From Epiperipatus broadwayi (lineage: Eukaryota; Onychophora; Udeonychophora; Euonychophora; Peripatidae): 64,000 bases of DNA. Position 1 is the first letter of the stretch, and every line of letters starts with the position of its first letter. Shown in pieces: positions 12,655 to 24,776 of this stretch. The stretch is taken from NCBI GenBank assembly GCA_028023455.1, contig JAQFVV010000022.1, positions 10,497,100-10,561,099 on the forward strand, read 5' to 3'. A program made the translations under genes and the position numbers. Under the pieces are notes generated by a model, which was not told the DNA's origin, searched no databases, and saw only the letters and a list, made by a program, of their open reading frames with translations.

Positions 12655-12725
12655 ATTTTTGAGGTTATACCAGATCAGGACTTGAACTTAGATCAGAAGC
12701 ATATTATGGCAAATGCATTATTATT
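12655..12725 (-). repeat. Possible tRNA-related SINE fragment
   Basis: On the minus strand there is a B-box-like AGTTCAAGTCC (around 12,672-12,683) within a TGATCTAAG...CTGATCTGGT context that could be a T-arm. An A box is not clear. It resembles the B-box region in the 3.3 kb repeat, but the fragment is short. Confidence 0.3.
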
Positions 12726-12729
12726 TACA

Positions 12730-13345
12730 CTGTGAAGTATTTTTAAAAAAATGAAATAACAAATATAATGATTTATAACTTGGGAGATTATAAGGAGATT
12801 AAGCAGTAGAGATGACAGAACTGGGCATGGTCTGTGGACCTCAAGTACCAGGGTCTGCCATTCTATCAGTGTACTAAAGGATTCAAGGCAAATGTCCATT
12901 GTAATTTTGAAATATCATAAGCAACAGTTTTTGTTTTGTAGTTCAAAAAGAATTTTATTGCTAATAACTTAATATATTACAATAGGAATGAAAAAAAAAA
13001 CTTGACATATTTACAATTTTGTTAAAATTAGAAAACCCAAAACATCATATATTGTTAAACATGCAATATTGTAGTAAATATAGACCAAAGAAAAAAAAGA
13101 AATTGAGAAATTATAATTAGCACATCTTACTATAGGTTAAAGCATTGACAAATAAGTGATCATGTAGTTACAATATATCTGGATGAGCAATGTTTTTGTC
13201 TCTGTTTAATTGAATCTAGTTTGTTTTTAAATATGTTCAATGTGTCTTCTTGCATTGATGTTGTAAAGCAATAATCATCTTATGCACCACACAGCATAAA
13301 GTATGAATGTAATAGTTTTGCATTTTTGTAAAGCAAGCTTTTGGA
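12730..13345. other. AT-rich stretch with no recognised feature
   Basis: No motif or repeat pairing supported. It lies downstream (3') of the minus-strand LINE that begins near 13.35 kb and may include that LINE's 3' UTR. Confidence 0.4.
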
Positions 13346-13349
13346 AAAA

Positions 13350-16000
13350 AGTTTATGATGGATTAAGTTGTAGCATTATTTTTCCAAAGTATTTTTGTGA
13401 TATATGGCTGGGCATCTTATAGGCTATTATATTTTTTAAAAAATTGTTTTTGATCTTCTTTTTCCTTGAGACACAATTGACATATGGCTTGAATGTTGAC
13501 AAGATTTCACTTATACCTAAAAAATATTTTACTTTGAGCATAAAATCAAAATATTTTGCCTCAAGAATCCGATACTTAAGTTTTCTTGTCAGTTGCCTAT
13601 TATTAATGCCAAGAATTGAAGAATCTGAATCTTCATTTACATTTGGATATAAAAGAGAATGAATGTTCTATTATTTCCATTTCTCATGTGGAAATGTTAT
13701 TCTAATATTTGTCATTTGGTTTATTGGTGCTAGAATTGTTTGAAGGTGTTTTATGTATGGATGGGGTTTATCTGGTGGTGTTATCTTAATTATCATCTCC
13801 AGATATGGAAATAATCTTATTATAGCTGATAAAGTTAATAGATTTTGGATTCTATCTACATAAATTATGACAAGTCAGTACTATGTTTTGCAAAGATTAT
13901 GACAGGTGAGTAGTATAATATCTTTGGGATAGTAAGCATGTTCATGAGAACAATCTTAAAATAGAACGAGAGGTCACCTTTGAATGAAATATTAGGCGTT
14001 ATGTTAATTTCAACAATTTATAGAGAGGAAAACCTAAATATGTAGTTGATATGTCAAGAAATGTGTTTGTATATATTTTAACTGTGTATATGTACCATAC
14101 TCATGATTTGTCTAGATTATATTCAAATTTATGGAAATTGGTAAATTTCTTAATAAGTTTTACTAACATCTCAATTTCTTTCTGTTGTTGTTGATGTAAA
14201 AGGAAGACTGTAATATTGTCCATGTATGCTATGCAGGTTATATTAAAACCCAGTGTGGAAATGTAGACACCTGAAAGATGTTTTCCTATGTTATTGAGAA
14301 TTGGTTTATGTAATTTGTAAATAATAAATCACTATGTAATGATCCTTGACATACTTATTGACTTGGAGATAAATGAGGGAGACATTTTTCCATTTAAGGT
14401 AATATGTATTCCCTTGTTTATAATTAAATTTGTAAGTACATATAAAATAGAATTAGATATGTTAGTATTTTCTAAAGTTTATATGAGAATATCAATTGGT
14501 ACAGAATCAACAGCTGTTTTAATGTTGGGCTGTACTATTACTGAGCTATAGTTTTTGCATTCGCACAGTATTGGTGATTGTCTTAAATAAGAATGCTGCT
14601 TGTCCTGTTGGTGATCCTTTTTTAGTGAATCGCAACTGCAACAGTGGTGGTAATAGATGTGACTCTATCTTTTTTTCAACACTTTGCAAATATTTGTTTC
14701 CCTAATGGACCCATGGATATTGGTCTATATTTTGCATTGTGGATGGAAGTATATCTTTGTTTGTTAATAGGACTATTGCTATTGGATATGAATCATGAAT
14801 TTTCTAAATTTCCTTTGATAGGAAATTAGCCATGTCTGCAAGATATGTTGATATGAATTGATTTTTTTAAATACTCACTTTGGTATGCGTGGAAGATCTG
14901 GATGGTATGATTCATGCAAGTTTTCCAAACTTTGTAAAAAAAATTGTGGTTTGAATAGTGTTTGTTCACACTGATGTCCCAAAGTAATTATATGATTGTT
15001 TAAAAAATGTTTCTTTCTGTAATTTACTTTTGAAGTATGTATAGATTGAGGTTACCATATTATCAGATGATTGTTTGAAAAATGTTTTTTTCTGTAATTT
15101 ACTTTTGAAGTATGTATAGATTGAGGTTACCATATTACCATCAATCACAACCATGTTGTCAATTACTAGAGTGGTTGGGACCCTAAGTGCAGGTGGTTGA
15201 TCTAGTGTCCATCTAATATATTGGGTTTTTGCAATTTATTCATTTAGTACATCATGTTGATTTATAAGTTTTTTTAAAATTTGAACATAAATTGACTGTT
15301 GTTTGATATGGGATCACATTTTGTAATGGGATCACATTTTGTAATTATTCATCAGTAGGGACTAAGAGTCTTGTAAAGACATAGTAGATATAGTTGCATA
15401 GTTTATAGTGTGTGAAATTATTTGTGTGAATGATTCCATTTTTGTACAGTATCGGTGTATTTTTAAAATAAATTGGTTGTAAATTCAAAACTTTACTGAA
15501 CGGCTCCATTAACTTTTGAAATGTTAAATAATTTAGATATGCATTTTTAAACATTTCTGTGATGACATTTTTCCTATGCTGATTTATTATAATAAGTGTA
15601 TAGTTTCCAAGAGTATTGATTTGTCTTTTGAATCTGTTTTTTTGTTCTGTATCATAAAATTCTGAAACAATGTATTGGAAATTCAGATAGTCAGTATTCA
15701 TAAAATACTATCCCACATATTGTTTGTGCACATTGCTTCATATAATACTGTCATGAATTTATATAGTGAGCATGAAGTGTCAGTGATAGCTAATATAAGA
15801 TACTTATCTGTGAAAAAATGTTTGAAGGAGTTAAAAAGGTTTATAGGTATTGTCAGGTTGAATTTATCAGAAATGTTTTCTAGAAATTCTTCAGTCCAAA
15901 TAATAAAGGGACTTACATTATTTTCAGAACTAGGCATCAGCAAAAAGTTCAAGGCTTTCAGTATCTTTTAATAGTAATTTTGTGAAATCTCAGCAAGCAG
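13350..16000 (-). pseudogene. Second LINE: decayed non-LTR reverse transcriptase
   Basis: The minus strand gives an ordered set of RT landmarks in shifting frames. A YRPIS-like block (around 14,700) is followed by F.KKGSPTGQAAFLF, the usual FGFRKG..T..A block (about 14,570-14,640). Next is motif A, read as KTAVDSVPID (14,482-14,520), a form of FDSVPHD with the first Asp displaced, and then a degenerate YADD box read as AYMDN (14,215-14,229) followed by an F-rich segment ending NLDKS. Downstream, a basic C-terminal part lies at 13,353-13,541. Minus ORFs at 15,345-15,701 and 15,698-15,952 are probably the N-terminal half but are not recognised. Stops, frameshifts and the lost catalytic Asp residues make it non-functional. 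Its sequence differs from the LINE at 7.7 kb, so it is another family. Confidence 0.6.
14992..15141. repeat. 75-bp tandem duplication inside LINE remnant
   Basis: Two adjacent units of about 75 bp (14,992-15,066 and 15,067-15,141), both beginning ATGATTGTTT and differing at only a few sites. The duplicated segment makes the minus-strand reading frame repeat the peptide block NMVTSIYTYFKSKLQK. The high similarity means the duplication is younger than most of the decay around it. Confidence 0.8.
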
Positions 16001-16009
16001 TTTTGGTTC

Positions 16010-17900
16010 ATTTTGATGTCAGTTTGCATCTGTATCATTATTCATAGTCTCAACTGGACATTTGATAACATTAGTGTAGATCATATTACTATCACAAGGT
16101 AGCTATGTTGCCTTATTGAATATAGGCAAATGATTATAAGCTAAATGTATGTATTAAGAAAAAATATCTATTAAAATTATGCTACACTATATATTTACTA
16201 ATCCTACCTTATGATTATTAGTAAATCCTCTGAGTGTAGATTAGAGATGGTTCTGATGTATTGGTCTGTCTTGCTGTGCTTTTCCAGCATTTCAGAACAT
16301 AAAACTGGTAGTTATTTATTTAAAAATGTAAAATTGTATTTATAGGCTTAAATAAGTAATATACATCATTTCTAGCATTGATTCATCACTGGATTGGTAA
16401 GACATGCTTAGTATTTAAATGTACTCATTATTGGGACAATGTCATCGTATGAAAATATAGGACTTCTTGTGATAATGCCCAATTTAATAAAAATCTTTTA
16501 TCAGTCAGACAAATTCTCAATAGTCAATAATCAAATTGAATTTGTAAATTGATTTATTTGTTATTATAAGCTGTAAACTTCTAAAAATTATTTCTCCTAT
16601 GCAATAAAATTGTATGACATAGTGCTTTGATAGCTTAATTTGAAGATTATAGATTTTCAAAAATGGTAGTTTATTTGATTGTCCTTATTGTTTAAGTAAA
16701 TGTTATATTTTATTGTTAATTTATGTATATTTTTAATATCATCTCAATCACGTACTTATCCAGAAATCTTAACATTATATAATCAATGATACAATTATAT
16801 TGTATGTTAGTCATTAAGTGTACATGCATATAAAATTGAAGATAATAATCACTTTGTTAGAATTGTCTTCAGATCTTAAGAATGCATCTAAGAAATCAAA
16901 TAGTCATTCATTTTCTTAATCTTAAGTGATCGCTTTAATCTATATGCAATTATTAAAAGAAAACTACTTTAGTGATAAAATTATTTGCTTATTCATGAGA
17001 TTGTAATTGATTATCTATCATACATTTAATGTTTAAATTAAGAAGCGCTAAGAAAGATTTGACATGAGTTGTTAATAGGAAATTCCGAATTGCCATAAAA
17101 TTCCTTATCCACTTTTGGTATTCGAATGCTATCCTAGCAGATTATTGTTATTTTATTCTAAATCAAGAGTTTCTATGTATTTTATTTTAATTAAAATATT
17201 TTCTTTTAAATTTGTCATTATTATTATTGTAAATTAGGTAGATATTATCTTAGGAGTAAAAGTATGTCTCCTCATATTTTCACTAGGATACCATTCATTG
17301 TGCAATAATTCATAAATAAAATAAAAGAGTGAAAATTTTAATATTAGAAATATTTAATAAAGAACTCTGAAATCTTATTATTGTAATCAATGATCAAAAG
17401 AAATTGTTTTTGGTAAAAGAAATTATTTTGAAAAGTAAAGTGGCACAAATAAAATATAAAAAACATTATTATTCTTATCAAGAGTTTTTGAATTGTGGAT
17501 CAGATCATTGCAATAAAATGTTGAGAATAGTGATTGTGAGATATATTATTATATTGAAGTGGGGTATAAAAATATTATGAGAAAGAATATATTATAACCT
17601 AACTACTCTTTGGTATATGGTTTCGATATTAAGAGCATTTGTAGTTAGTAAGAGTGAGTTGAAAATTATTTTAAACTTTATTAAATGTTAATTAGCATAT
17701 TTACAATGTTTAGTTATTATTATTTTTATCCCTATGGTTCTTTTTATTATAGCATATATCATATATGAGAACCCACTGAACTTAGCCTATATGTTACCTT
17801 TTGTTTAGACGATGTTACTATAGTCCTTAGCATGCTTTTGACAGATAATTATCATAAACATAACAATGCTTGTAGCAGTCATTGGGGAAATAAGACCATG
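16010..17900. other. AT-rich stretch with no recognised feature
   Basis: No protein motif, tRNA-like box or repeat boundary was identified between the LINE remnant and the Penelope remnant. Confidence 0.5.
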
Positions 17901-17940
17901 TTTAAAAGCTTAAAAATTAGCATATTATTTGCAAAATGCA

Positions 17941-19080
17941 TTAACTAATTAGAATCAATGACTTTTTAAAGAGGAATTCAGAATTCTTTGCTATAGATAA
18001 TATAATTATCCTTGGGAAGATGCCAAGTCTTGACCTTCTGTTTGGTGTCATTGCATTCAATCGAACAATGTTGAAACATTTCAAATTGCTGGCCAGAATT
18101 AATGAAATGTTTGAAAAAACAGATTTGGTGTCTGAATATGTTTTTGCCCAGTTATGCTGAGTCAATTGGGTAGATAGGATTGCCCGAGATTCACAATTGT
18201 AAACAGTCAGTCAGAAAGAATCTTGGCATTTGATTTGGAGAATGAAGATCCAGTAGCAATCTATTTTTTGAATTATTGATTAATTGGTACAAAGGGGAAG
18301 GAGTTCGAAGTCTAACTTGATGGATAGAAGTGATAATTTTATGAATAAAATGAGTGACTTTGGGTATGTAGGGAAGAGACAGCCAAGGTTTTATCATTGG
18401 TTGTTAGGGATTGATATCACATTTTATAATAAAAGTTATTGACAGTTTGAATGAGAGATGAAAGCCTAAATCCAATGTAGTGCAGGTTAAATATGTATGA
18501 TCATTATTATTTTTATGTTCAGATTCACATTTACACAGATAAAAATTTCTAAATAAGAATGCCTTAAGCCCTGAAAATGTGTGCACTGTTGTTGTAAAAG
18601 ATTTTGAGTGTATGAAACTGTGTATATGGAGAGGTTTGATGAGCATTTTGTAGTTGAATGAACCCATGTCTCATTGAATATACAAATTGACAAATTTGAT
18701 GTCATTATAGTTGTCATTTTCTTGAGTCCATTTCATTGATGAAGCAAGCATGGGATCCTGTTGGATTTGAGTGATGAGAGAATCTATAATGCAGGATCAA
18801 CATAAGGTACTTAGGTAAGATCATTTCTTCAAACTTGTGAAGAAAAATACTGGAAATGATCACACTTACAGGAAGGCCCATAGGTGACTTCTTTTCCATC
18901 TTATAATATCTGTTGTTAAAAGAAGCAATGATGTTATTGTGTATCCAGATTAGGGAGTCAACAATAGATGCTATTTTTTCTGCCTTGCCCTCAACTTGTT
19001 CTAATATCTTTTTGATAATCTGGATAAGACTGTGCACAAAACAGTTCTGCTATGTTCAAAGATGCTAGGCAGTCTTAATT
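17941..19080 (-). pseudogene. Penelope-like element reverse transcriptase remnant
   Basis: The minus-strand ORF at 18,714-19,037 contains KSPMGLPVSVIISSIFLHK-like sequence (the block at 18,830-18,890) followed by FEE, the signature QxGxPMGSPLSP...F...EE of Penelope-like RTs. In another frame at 18,790-18,804 is YVDPA, a broken form of the catalytic YVDD. Further along come a YRKP.H-like block near 18,620 and a LPYIPKV...I segment (18,191-18,397), matching the thumb and linker order of this family. The GIY-YIG endonuclease is not convincingly present after it. Frameshifts and the altered YVDD mean it is inactive. Its exact edges are uncertain. Confidence 0.7.
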
Positions 19081-19084
19081 ACAG

Positions 19085-20640
19085 AAGCAAATGTTTTTAA
19101 TTTAGTTGACACATTTAAATGAAGATTTCACCATATATTTTCCAAAGCCAAATAGATTGATTATCCAAATGTCTTATCATTTTTGTGACTTTATAATAGT
19201 AAGATGCAGGATGCTTCCCTCTTTGTGCAGTTTAAGGTTGTCAAGAAATCTAGTAAGAATAGCTGCAGATGGATAGATATAATATTCTCATTTAACAATA
19301 GACATGAATTTTTCATTTCTTTTGATGTTACAAGATTCGATCAGCATAAATTTTAAATTGTGGATTTGCAAATTGATTTTAATGGCAAACTCTTGGTTGG
19401 ACACTAAAATGAACCAGTTAGTCTTCATCTTTTTTAAGACATATAATTTGAAACATCATACTTCTAATAGTATTTAAAATAATAAATGTCTGGCATAAAT
19501 TTATTATGCTGCTAATGACTGGAAAAGATATTTCTGTTTTTGTTTTGTGTCATTATGTTGAAACAATGGTGATAATAAAGAAGTAATGTTACAGCGCAGC
19601 TAATTCATAAAAGATATTTTTCATCTCTTTTTTTTTTTAAATACTTTCCTTCTCCTTTTTATGCTATTAGATTAAATTATTATTCCATTTTAGAAAGAGT
19701 GAAATATTTTTTTATGTATCTTATATGCTTTGTATATGACAGTTAAGTATGCTTTACGTATATTACTTTTATGTAAGAACTGTGCAATGTTTAGGGAGGT
19801 TATTTAATTTAATTCACAATATCATATGTGATGAGTTAAACATAACATCTGAATCTAAAGTGATATTTACATTTACTTTAAATTAGAAATTGTTTTACAC
19901 TTTGCTTCTAAAATTAATAAATCTTATTTCAAAATAAATATGACCAAAGCTTAGTCAAAAAAAAAAAATGATATAGTGAAAAATATAGAATGGGATTTAT
20001 GAATCTTAACAATATCAGCGCTACTTGCCAAAATTAAGTTACCTGAAGGATTCTTATTTATATAAATAATTAGGAATTATAAACAGACACACTGAATCGT
20101 AGCTCTCTTTTATTCAGTCTCATTATTTCTGCTTTAATATAAAACTTTCTAGATAATGATAATCAGTCTCCAAGGATGATTTTTATTTTGAAAGTCTTTT
20201 GTTCATATTAAATTTTAATGCATGCAATTCATTTATTAGTTGTTGTTTTTTAAAGAAAAAATATTTAAATATTTATACCTATGAATGAAGCATAAATAAA
20301 CAAATAATAAAATTATATTAGGATAAAGAAAAATAATTTTCAAATGTTGTTAATCACTTGAAATAATAACACAAATTTCTGTACTTTATTACTCTATTAG
20401 AAACCCAATTGCAGAAGAGTTTCTAGAGCATCTTTTTCATCTTCATTATATGCATGATTAGGAATTAGAATCATTCTTTTCACACTTGTATGATGATTAC
20501 AATATTAATTCTTTTTTAGTAGTTATCATTCGTGCATTATTTATTTTAAAATTGTCTTGCATAAATATGCATATATATATATGCAAATATAAATATATGC
20601 TGCAAGAATTATCAGATGAAAGTAAGATTAAAAGAGAATG
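19085..20640. other. Stretch with no firm feature; upstream part may be Penelope N-terminus
   Basis: The first 400 bp could hold the decayed N-terminal half of the Penelope element, but no motif was recognised. The rest is AT-rich with poly-T and ATATAT tracts (for example near 19,630 and 20,570). Confidence 0.4.
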
Positions 20641-20644
20641 TTAA

Positions 20645-21250
20645 AAATTCTTAAGTAATATTCAATGGATTTTCTTAAAAAGAAAAAAATAATGATTCAT
20701 AATGATGAGCAAAAAATTAACAACTACAAATATCTTGGTCAGGAACATAATAAATAAAATTAATCATAGAATTAAAATTGGTTGGAGTGGAAATATGTCT
20801 AAGTGTTTGAAAAGGAAGATTTTTAATAAATGTGTTACCTGTTCTTACTTATGGATCTGAGTCTTTAACATAAGAGCAATGCAGAGACTTCAAACCACTC
20901 AATGAAATATAGAAGGATGTATGTTAAGAGTAATAAGAAGAGATGAAAAACGAAATGCACGAGTGAGAGAACAAACAAGTGTTACTGACATCATTAAAAG
21001 AATTAAGAGACTAAAGTGGAATTAGGGTAGACATATTGTTAAAAAAGATAACAGATGGACAGTTGAAATCTTAACTGGATTCCAGGAGATTGTAAAAGAC
21101 CTAGAAAGAGACTACAAATGAGATGGATGGATGAAATAAGGAAGTGTTCTGGGTAATTTGAAGAGAGGCTAGAGATTGGAGAAGATGGATTGAACTTGGA
21201 GAGACATTCATTCTGCAGTAGATCGATAATGATGATGATGATTTACTATT
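20645..21250 (+). pseudogene. LINE 3' end with GAT-type microsatellite tail, RTE-like family
   Basis: The plus strand reads as the C-terminal part of the same LINE family as at 7.7 and 11.2 kb: YKYLG (near 20,728), a VLTYGS block (near 20,840), R.QTTQ-like then REQTSVTDIIKRIK (20,965-21,005), a KDNRWTVEIL segment (near 21,045-21,075), an MRWMDEIRK end, and a final GE.FI.Q segment. Frames change and stops occur, so it is dead. It ends in ATGATGATGATG (about 21,228-21,243), the kind of short microsatellite tail used by RTE-type LINEs, which marks the true 3' end of the insertion. It is 5'-truncated. Confidence 0.75.
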
Positions 21251-21259
21251 TTTTTTTCT

Positions 21260-22060
21260 TCAAAGGAATGATATACACAATAATGAGAAAAAATTATAAA
21301 AACAAAATGAAACTATTTTTTTAAAAAATAATTATATTGAAATTAAAAAAATAATCTCATTATCCATTTCACCTTTTCATAATAAAAGTTAATTAATGCT
21401 CACAAAAATCACTTGAGACAAATGCATTTTTTAAAATATGTTTGTTTTTAAACAATGTCATAAGCACATAGTATAATAACAATAGCACATATGCATATAT
21501 ATTGAATATTTAAATATATACAAGAGTTATTTATTTATAAGCAGTAGTTTATTATTTGATGGGAGGACATCCAATTGTCATTTCCACACTCTGGATTCAA
21601 ATACAGGCCAAATAAATGTGTATTTTTTTTAAGGCTCTAATTAAAATTAGAATTTTTTTTTTTTTAACAAGTGTCCATTCCACAGATAACCCAGATAATC
21701 ATTCAATATTAATAAGTAAATAAATGGATCTTTAGCTATTTTTGACTGGAGTTTATAAGAAAGATGGGAAACATAGAATGTAATTACTAATGTCTTTTCA
21801 TTCTCTGTTCCTTTATGGAGAAAATGTTGAAGTGTCCTTTTGGATTATTTAAAGATTGTTTTATCTTTTATTTTTGTTTAATAATAATTTCTTTAGAAGG
21901 AACTGATTTTAAAAAAATAATAATTTATTATTAAGATCCAAATGGCCATTTTTATATCTATGGTGATTTTTTTATTCCTGCAGATTGAGTATTAAACACC
22001 AAAATATATAGATATATGAATTTTAGTATCCAATTCCTTTGTTCTAATATATGTTTTTTC
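21260..22060. other. AT-rich stretch with no recognised feature
   Basis: Poly-T and poly-A runs and a GGATTCAAATAC string near 21,592 that only weakly recalls a tRNA B box. No gene or repeat boundary supported. Confidence 0.45.
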
Positions 22061-22068
22061 CTTGACAG

Positions 22069-22117
22069 GTCTCAGATGAACTTCTAAGTCATCTCTTTGC
22101 AGCTTTATTATCTTCAA
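22069..22117 (+). other. Candidate small host-gene exon (49 nt)
   Basis: The segment is preceded by a textbook acceptor: a TTCTAAT branch-like string, a T-rich tract TTTTTTCCTTGACAG ending at 22,068, and it is followed by the donor GTATGT at 22,118. Frame 1 is open across it and reads VSDELLSHLFAALLSS, with the last base completing a split codon; the other two frames have stops. I do not recognise the protein. Nothing else in the window is a clear partner exon, so if real it is one small exon of an intron-rich gene on the plus strand spanning the window. By chance such a configuration is possible in 64 kb, hence the low confidence. Confidence 0.3.
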
Positions 22118-22133
22118 GTATGTTTATTTATTA

Positions 22134-22252
22134 TACGGTTTTAGAAATGAGAGAGATATCTCTGCTCTATAAATTTAATATCAGTTATTTAAAAATCAAT
22201 TTACATTAAAATATGTAGGCTGGTTTAAGTTTGCTCTCTGGGAGTTATTGAT
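22134..22252 (+). repeat. Direct repeat, unit 1
   Basis: About 120 bp starting near the TTTTAGAAATGA string and running through TTTAATATCAGTTATTTAAA and a GGCTGGTTTAAGTTT block. It recurs in the same orientation at 22,561-22,690 with moderate divergence. The nature of the repeat is unknown. Confidence 0.7.
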
Positions 22253-22560
22253 CTGATAACTCTAAATAAAAAGATCTAAATTATGTAAAAAGTGATCCAT
22301 TTTCTTACTATAAAAAGTTGTTGAATATGGCAGCTAGAGGGCGGTCTAATTATTATTTAAAATAGACTTTTAAATATTAATTCTTATTAAGCACAATGTC
22401 AGCACATAATACTTAGTACATGCGCCTTGAGTGCTTAATTTATTACAAGAGAGACCTCTACATAGCCTTATTTAAAATAGGCTTGGTAAATTTCCCATGA
22501 CATTATATTTATTCAATATTAAAATATTGTATAAAATTACATATATGACATGTGTTTATA

Positions 22561-22690
22561 TATTGTAGAGTTTTAGAAATGAATGAGGTATTTCTGCTTT
22601 ATAAACTTAATATCAGTTATTTAAAAATCAGTTTATATTAAAAGTTATAGACTGGTTAAAGTTTATTCTCTAGATGTTATCGTTCTAGAT
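22561..22690 (+). repeat. Direct repeat, unit 2
   Basis: Second unit of the ~120-bp direct repeat that starts at 22,134. The two are about 430 bp apart. The intervening sequence includes two copies of a TATTTAAAATAG string, so a longer local duplication or a small insertion with LTR-like ends is possible. Confidence 0.7.
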
Positions 22691-23148
22691 ATATATATTT
22701 AAATCCATTTGTCAGTTACATATTTTTTCCTCTTTATTCCTCACTAAAATGTTTCTGTCATTAATTTTGTCTTATTTCTGAGTAACATGCTAAGTGTAAT
22801 TTATTCGAGATAAATGCATGCACACATATGTATGCTCTAATCCATTAAAGAATATTAATAAATGGATTACACTTATAATTAAACGAGCTGTAGCACAAAT
22901 ATCAAATATTCAAAGCCAGGGCCGGTTTGTTCTTGTTTGCCGCCCATATTTTCATATTCATGTCAGATTATTAAAATTTGAAAATTTTTATTCAAATTTA
23001 TCAGAAACAAACGATCTCTATTGGAGTTGAAAATAAAATAAAGTGGATTCCAAAATGTTTTATTTAGAAAAAAAAAATTACAGTATTTCTTATTTGAGAA
23101 TGAAGTATAAATATATATTTAAAAAATAAAAAAAGTAAAATAAAGATT

Positions 23149-24590
23149 TTAAAAACATCTTCTAGCTATCTTTGATACAAAATCTCCCAACCGCTGTACA
23201 AAATTGAGAGTTTTAATTACTTGATCCTCTATTGAAATTGTAGCTAGTCCTGACAACTGACTTTGAAAAATTATGCTTTTCAAATATTTTTTTATTATTT
23301 TTAATTTGGAAAAACTCTCTACTCTTATTACTGATACAGGTAACGCACTTATCATTAAAAGAATTCCCAGAACCATAGCAATATTCGACACTAAATTATT
23401 TTTTAGAATAAGTTCCAGTATTTCTTCTATCGGTGGCATGTGAGAAAGTTTGATAAATGTAGAGTTCAATACCACCAATATCTGCATTTATATCATCATT
23501 CAAAGTTAAATATAAATCTTGGCATTGTTGAAGTTGTTTTGTAAATCTTTGGTTTAAATTCCCAATGTCATATAAAAACTTGAATTTATCAATATGTTCA
23601 TTTAATTGATAAAATATATTTCTTCTAATAATTTGTGAACAATGTCCAATACATAAAAGAAACATTCTATTTTGAATTCCTCCTTCAGATTTATAGCTTT
23701 ATCTACAGATAAATCAGATGCATAATTAAATTGCTTTTTAATTTTTCTTGGCCTGATGTTTTGATGTGCCAGCAATTTTGACCCTGTATTATAATTTTCT
23801 GCCAACATACCTGTTTCTTTTACAATATTTTCAAACTCATTGTCTGTACAAATATCCTTAAAATAATCTGCTGGTTTTTTTAAAAAATGGATTTTGCATT
23901 TGAGATATCAGTAAATATGTTTTGCAAAACTTTATTGACTACATTTATTCTACTTAAAATATCATGCCAAACCAAATTACAGTGATGCAAGCAAAGTTAA
24001 AATTATTAATTTTTTAAACTAAGAATTCTACTTCATGATGAGAAGCAGTGTCAAATGAAATATTTCCACTTATTTCAAATAAACTGTCATAAATTTCTCC
24101 AATTGAATATCTAAAAGGTCTAATTGCATCATTTCTGCTTTCCCATCTGGTTGTGCTCAATGGTTTAAGTGTTAACTTATCTTTTAAATTACATTTCAAA
24201 ATTGCCCATCAGTATGTGGAAGTATTAAAAATAATTATAAACTGATTGAACTGTCCCAAAAACTGAAATAACTTCTTTAATGATTTTGATACATCACTAA
24301 TTACTAAATTCAATAAATGTGTGTGGCAGGCATGAAAAAAGCATAATTATATAAATTAATTTTTTTTTTTTTGCATGTCTACATTTTGTCTTCTCATATT
24401 CATACCATTATATCACCCTTGGTCATACATATTTTCTACAGAAATTTCCATATGTATCTAATATTTCTAAATTTTATTTGTAAGAGTTTCTCCTGTAGTT
24501 TTGTGCACCAGGAGAAAAGATAGAAAATGTTCTCATATTTTGACTCTTATGTCAATATGGATTTCTTAAGTTTAATAATGTATATGATAA
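23149..24590 (-). pseudogene. hAT-family transposase pseudogene (ZMYM1-like)
   Basis: On the minus strand the order matches the C-terminal two thirds of the hAT transposases related to vertebrate ZMYM1. A degenerate TTGE.LT segment comes first (about 24,500), then a YDQG..NGMNMR-like block (24,396-24,425; normally GQGYDNGANM), an NLV..D..KS block (about 24,280) and KPLSTTRWESRNDAI with RY.IGEIYDSLFEI (24,014-24,199). A central helical part (23,602-23,808 and 23,396-23,665) precedes the hAT dimerisation region FSKLKIIKKYLKS...LSGLATISIE (23,149-23,487). Four frames are needed to read it and stops are present, so it cannot make an active enzyme. No terminal inverted repeats or 8-bp target duplication were identified. 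Confidence 0.85.
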
Positions 24591-24776
24591 AAAACCATAT
24601 TTAAGGATTCCAGAAAAATAAAAGAGAAAAAAAACACAAAGAAAGTTTAATTTTAGAAATGTTTATTTTAAGTAGAGAGACACAAAAATATGACTTAAAA
24701 ATAAAGTAAATGTGAAATGAAAAATTAACAAACATATGTCACATTAAAATATTTGTGAAAAAGATAACATTGTATA

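Noticed and set aside
14644-14829. Plus-strand 61-codon ORF in the 13.35-16.0 kb region
   Set aside because: The minus strand of the same stretch carries ordered RT motifs, so this ORF is a shadow.
23149-24590. Domesticated hAT-derived host gene
   Set aside because: Frameshifts and stops separate the domains with no splice sites that would remove them.
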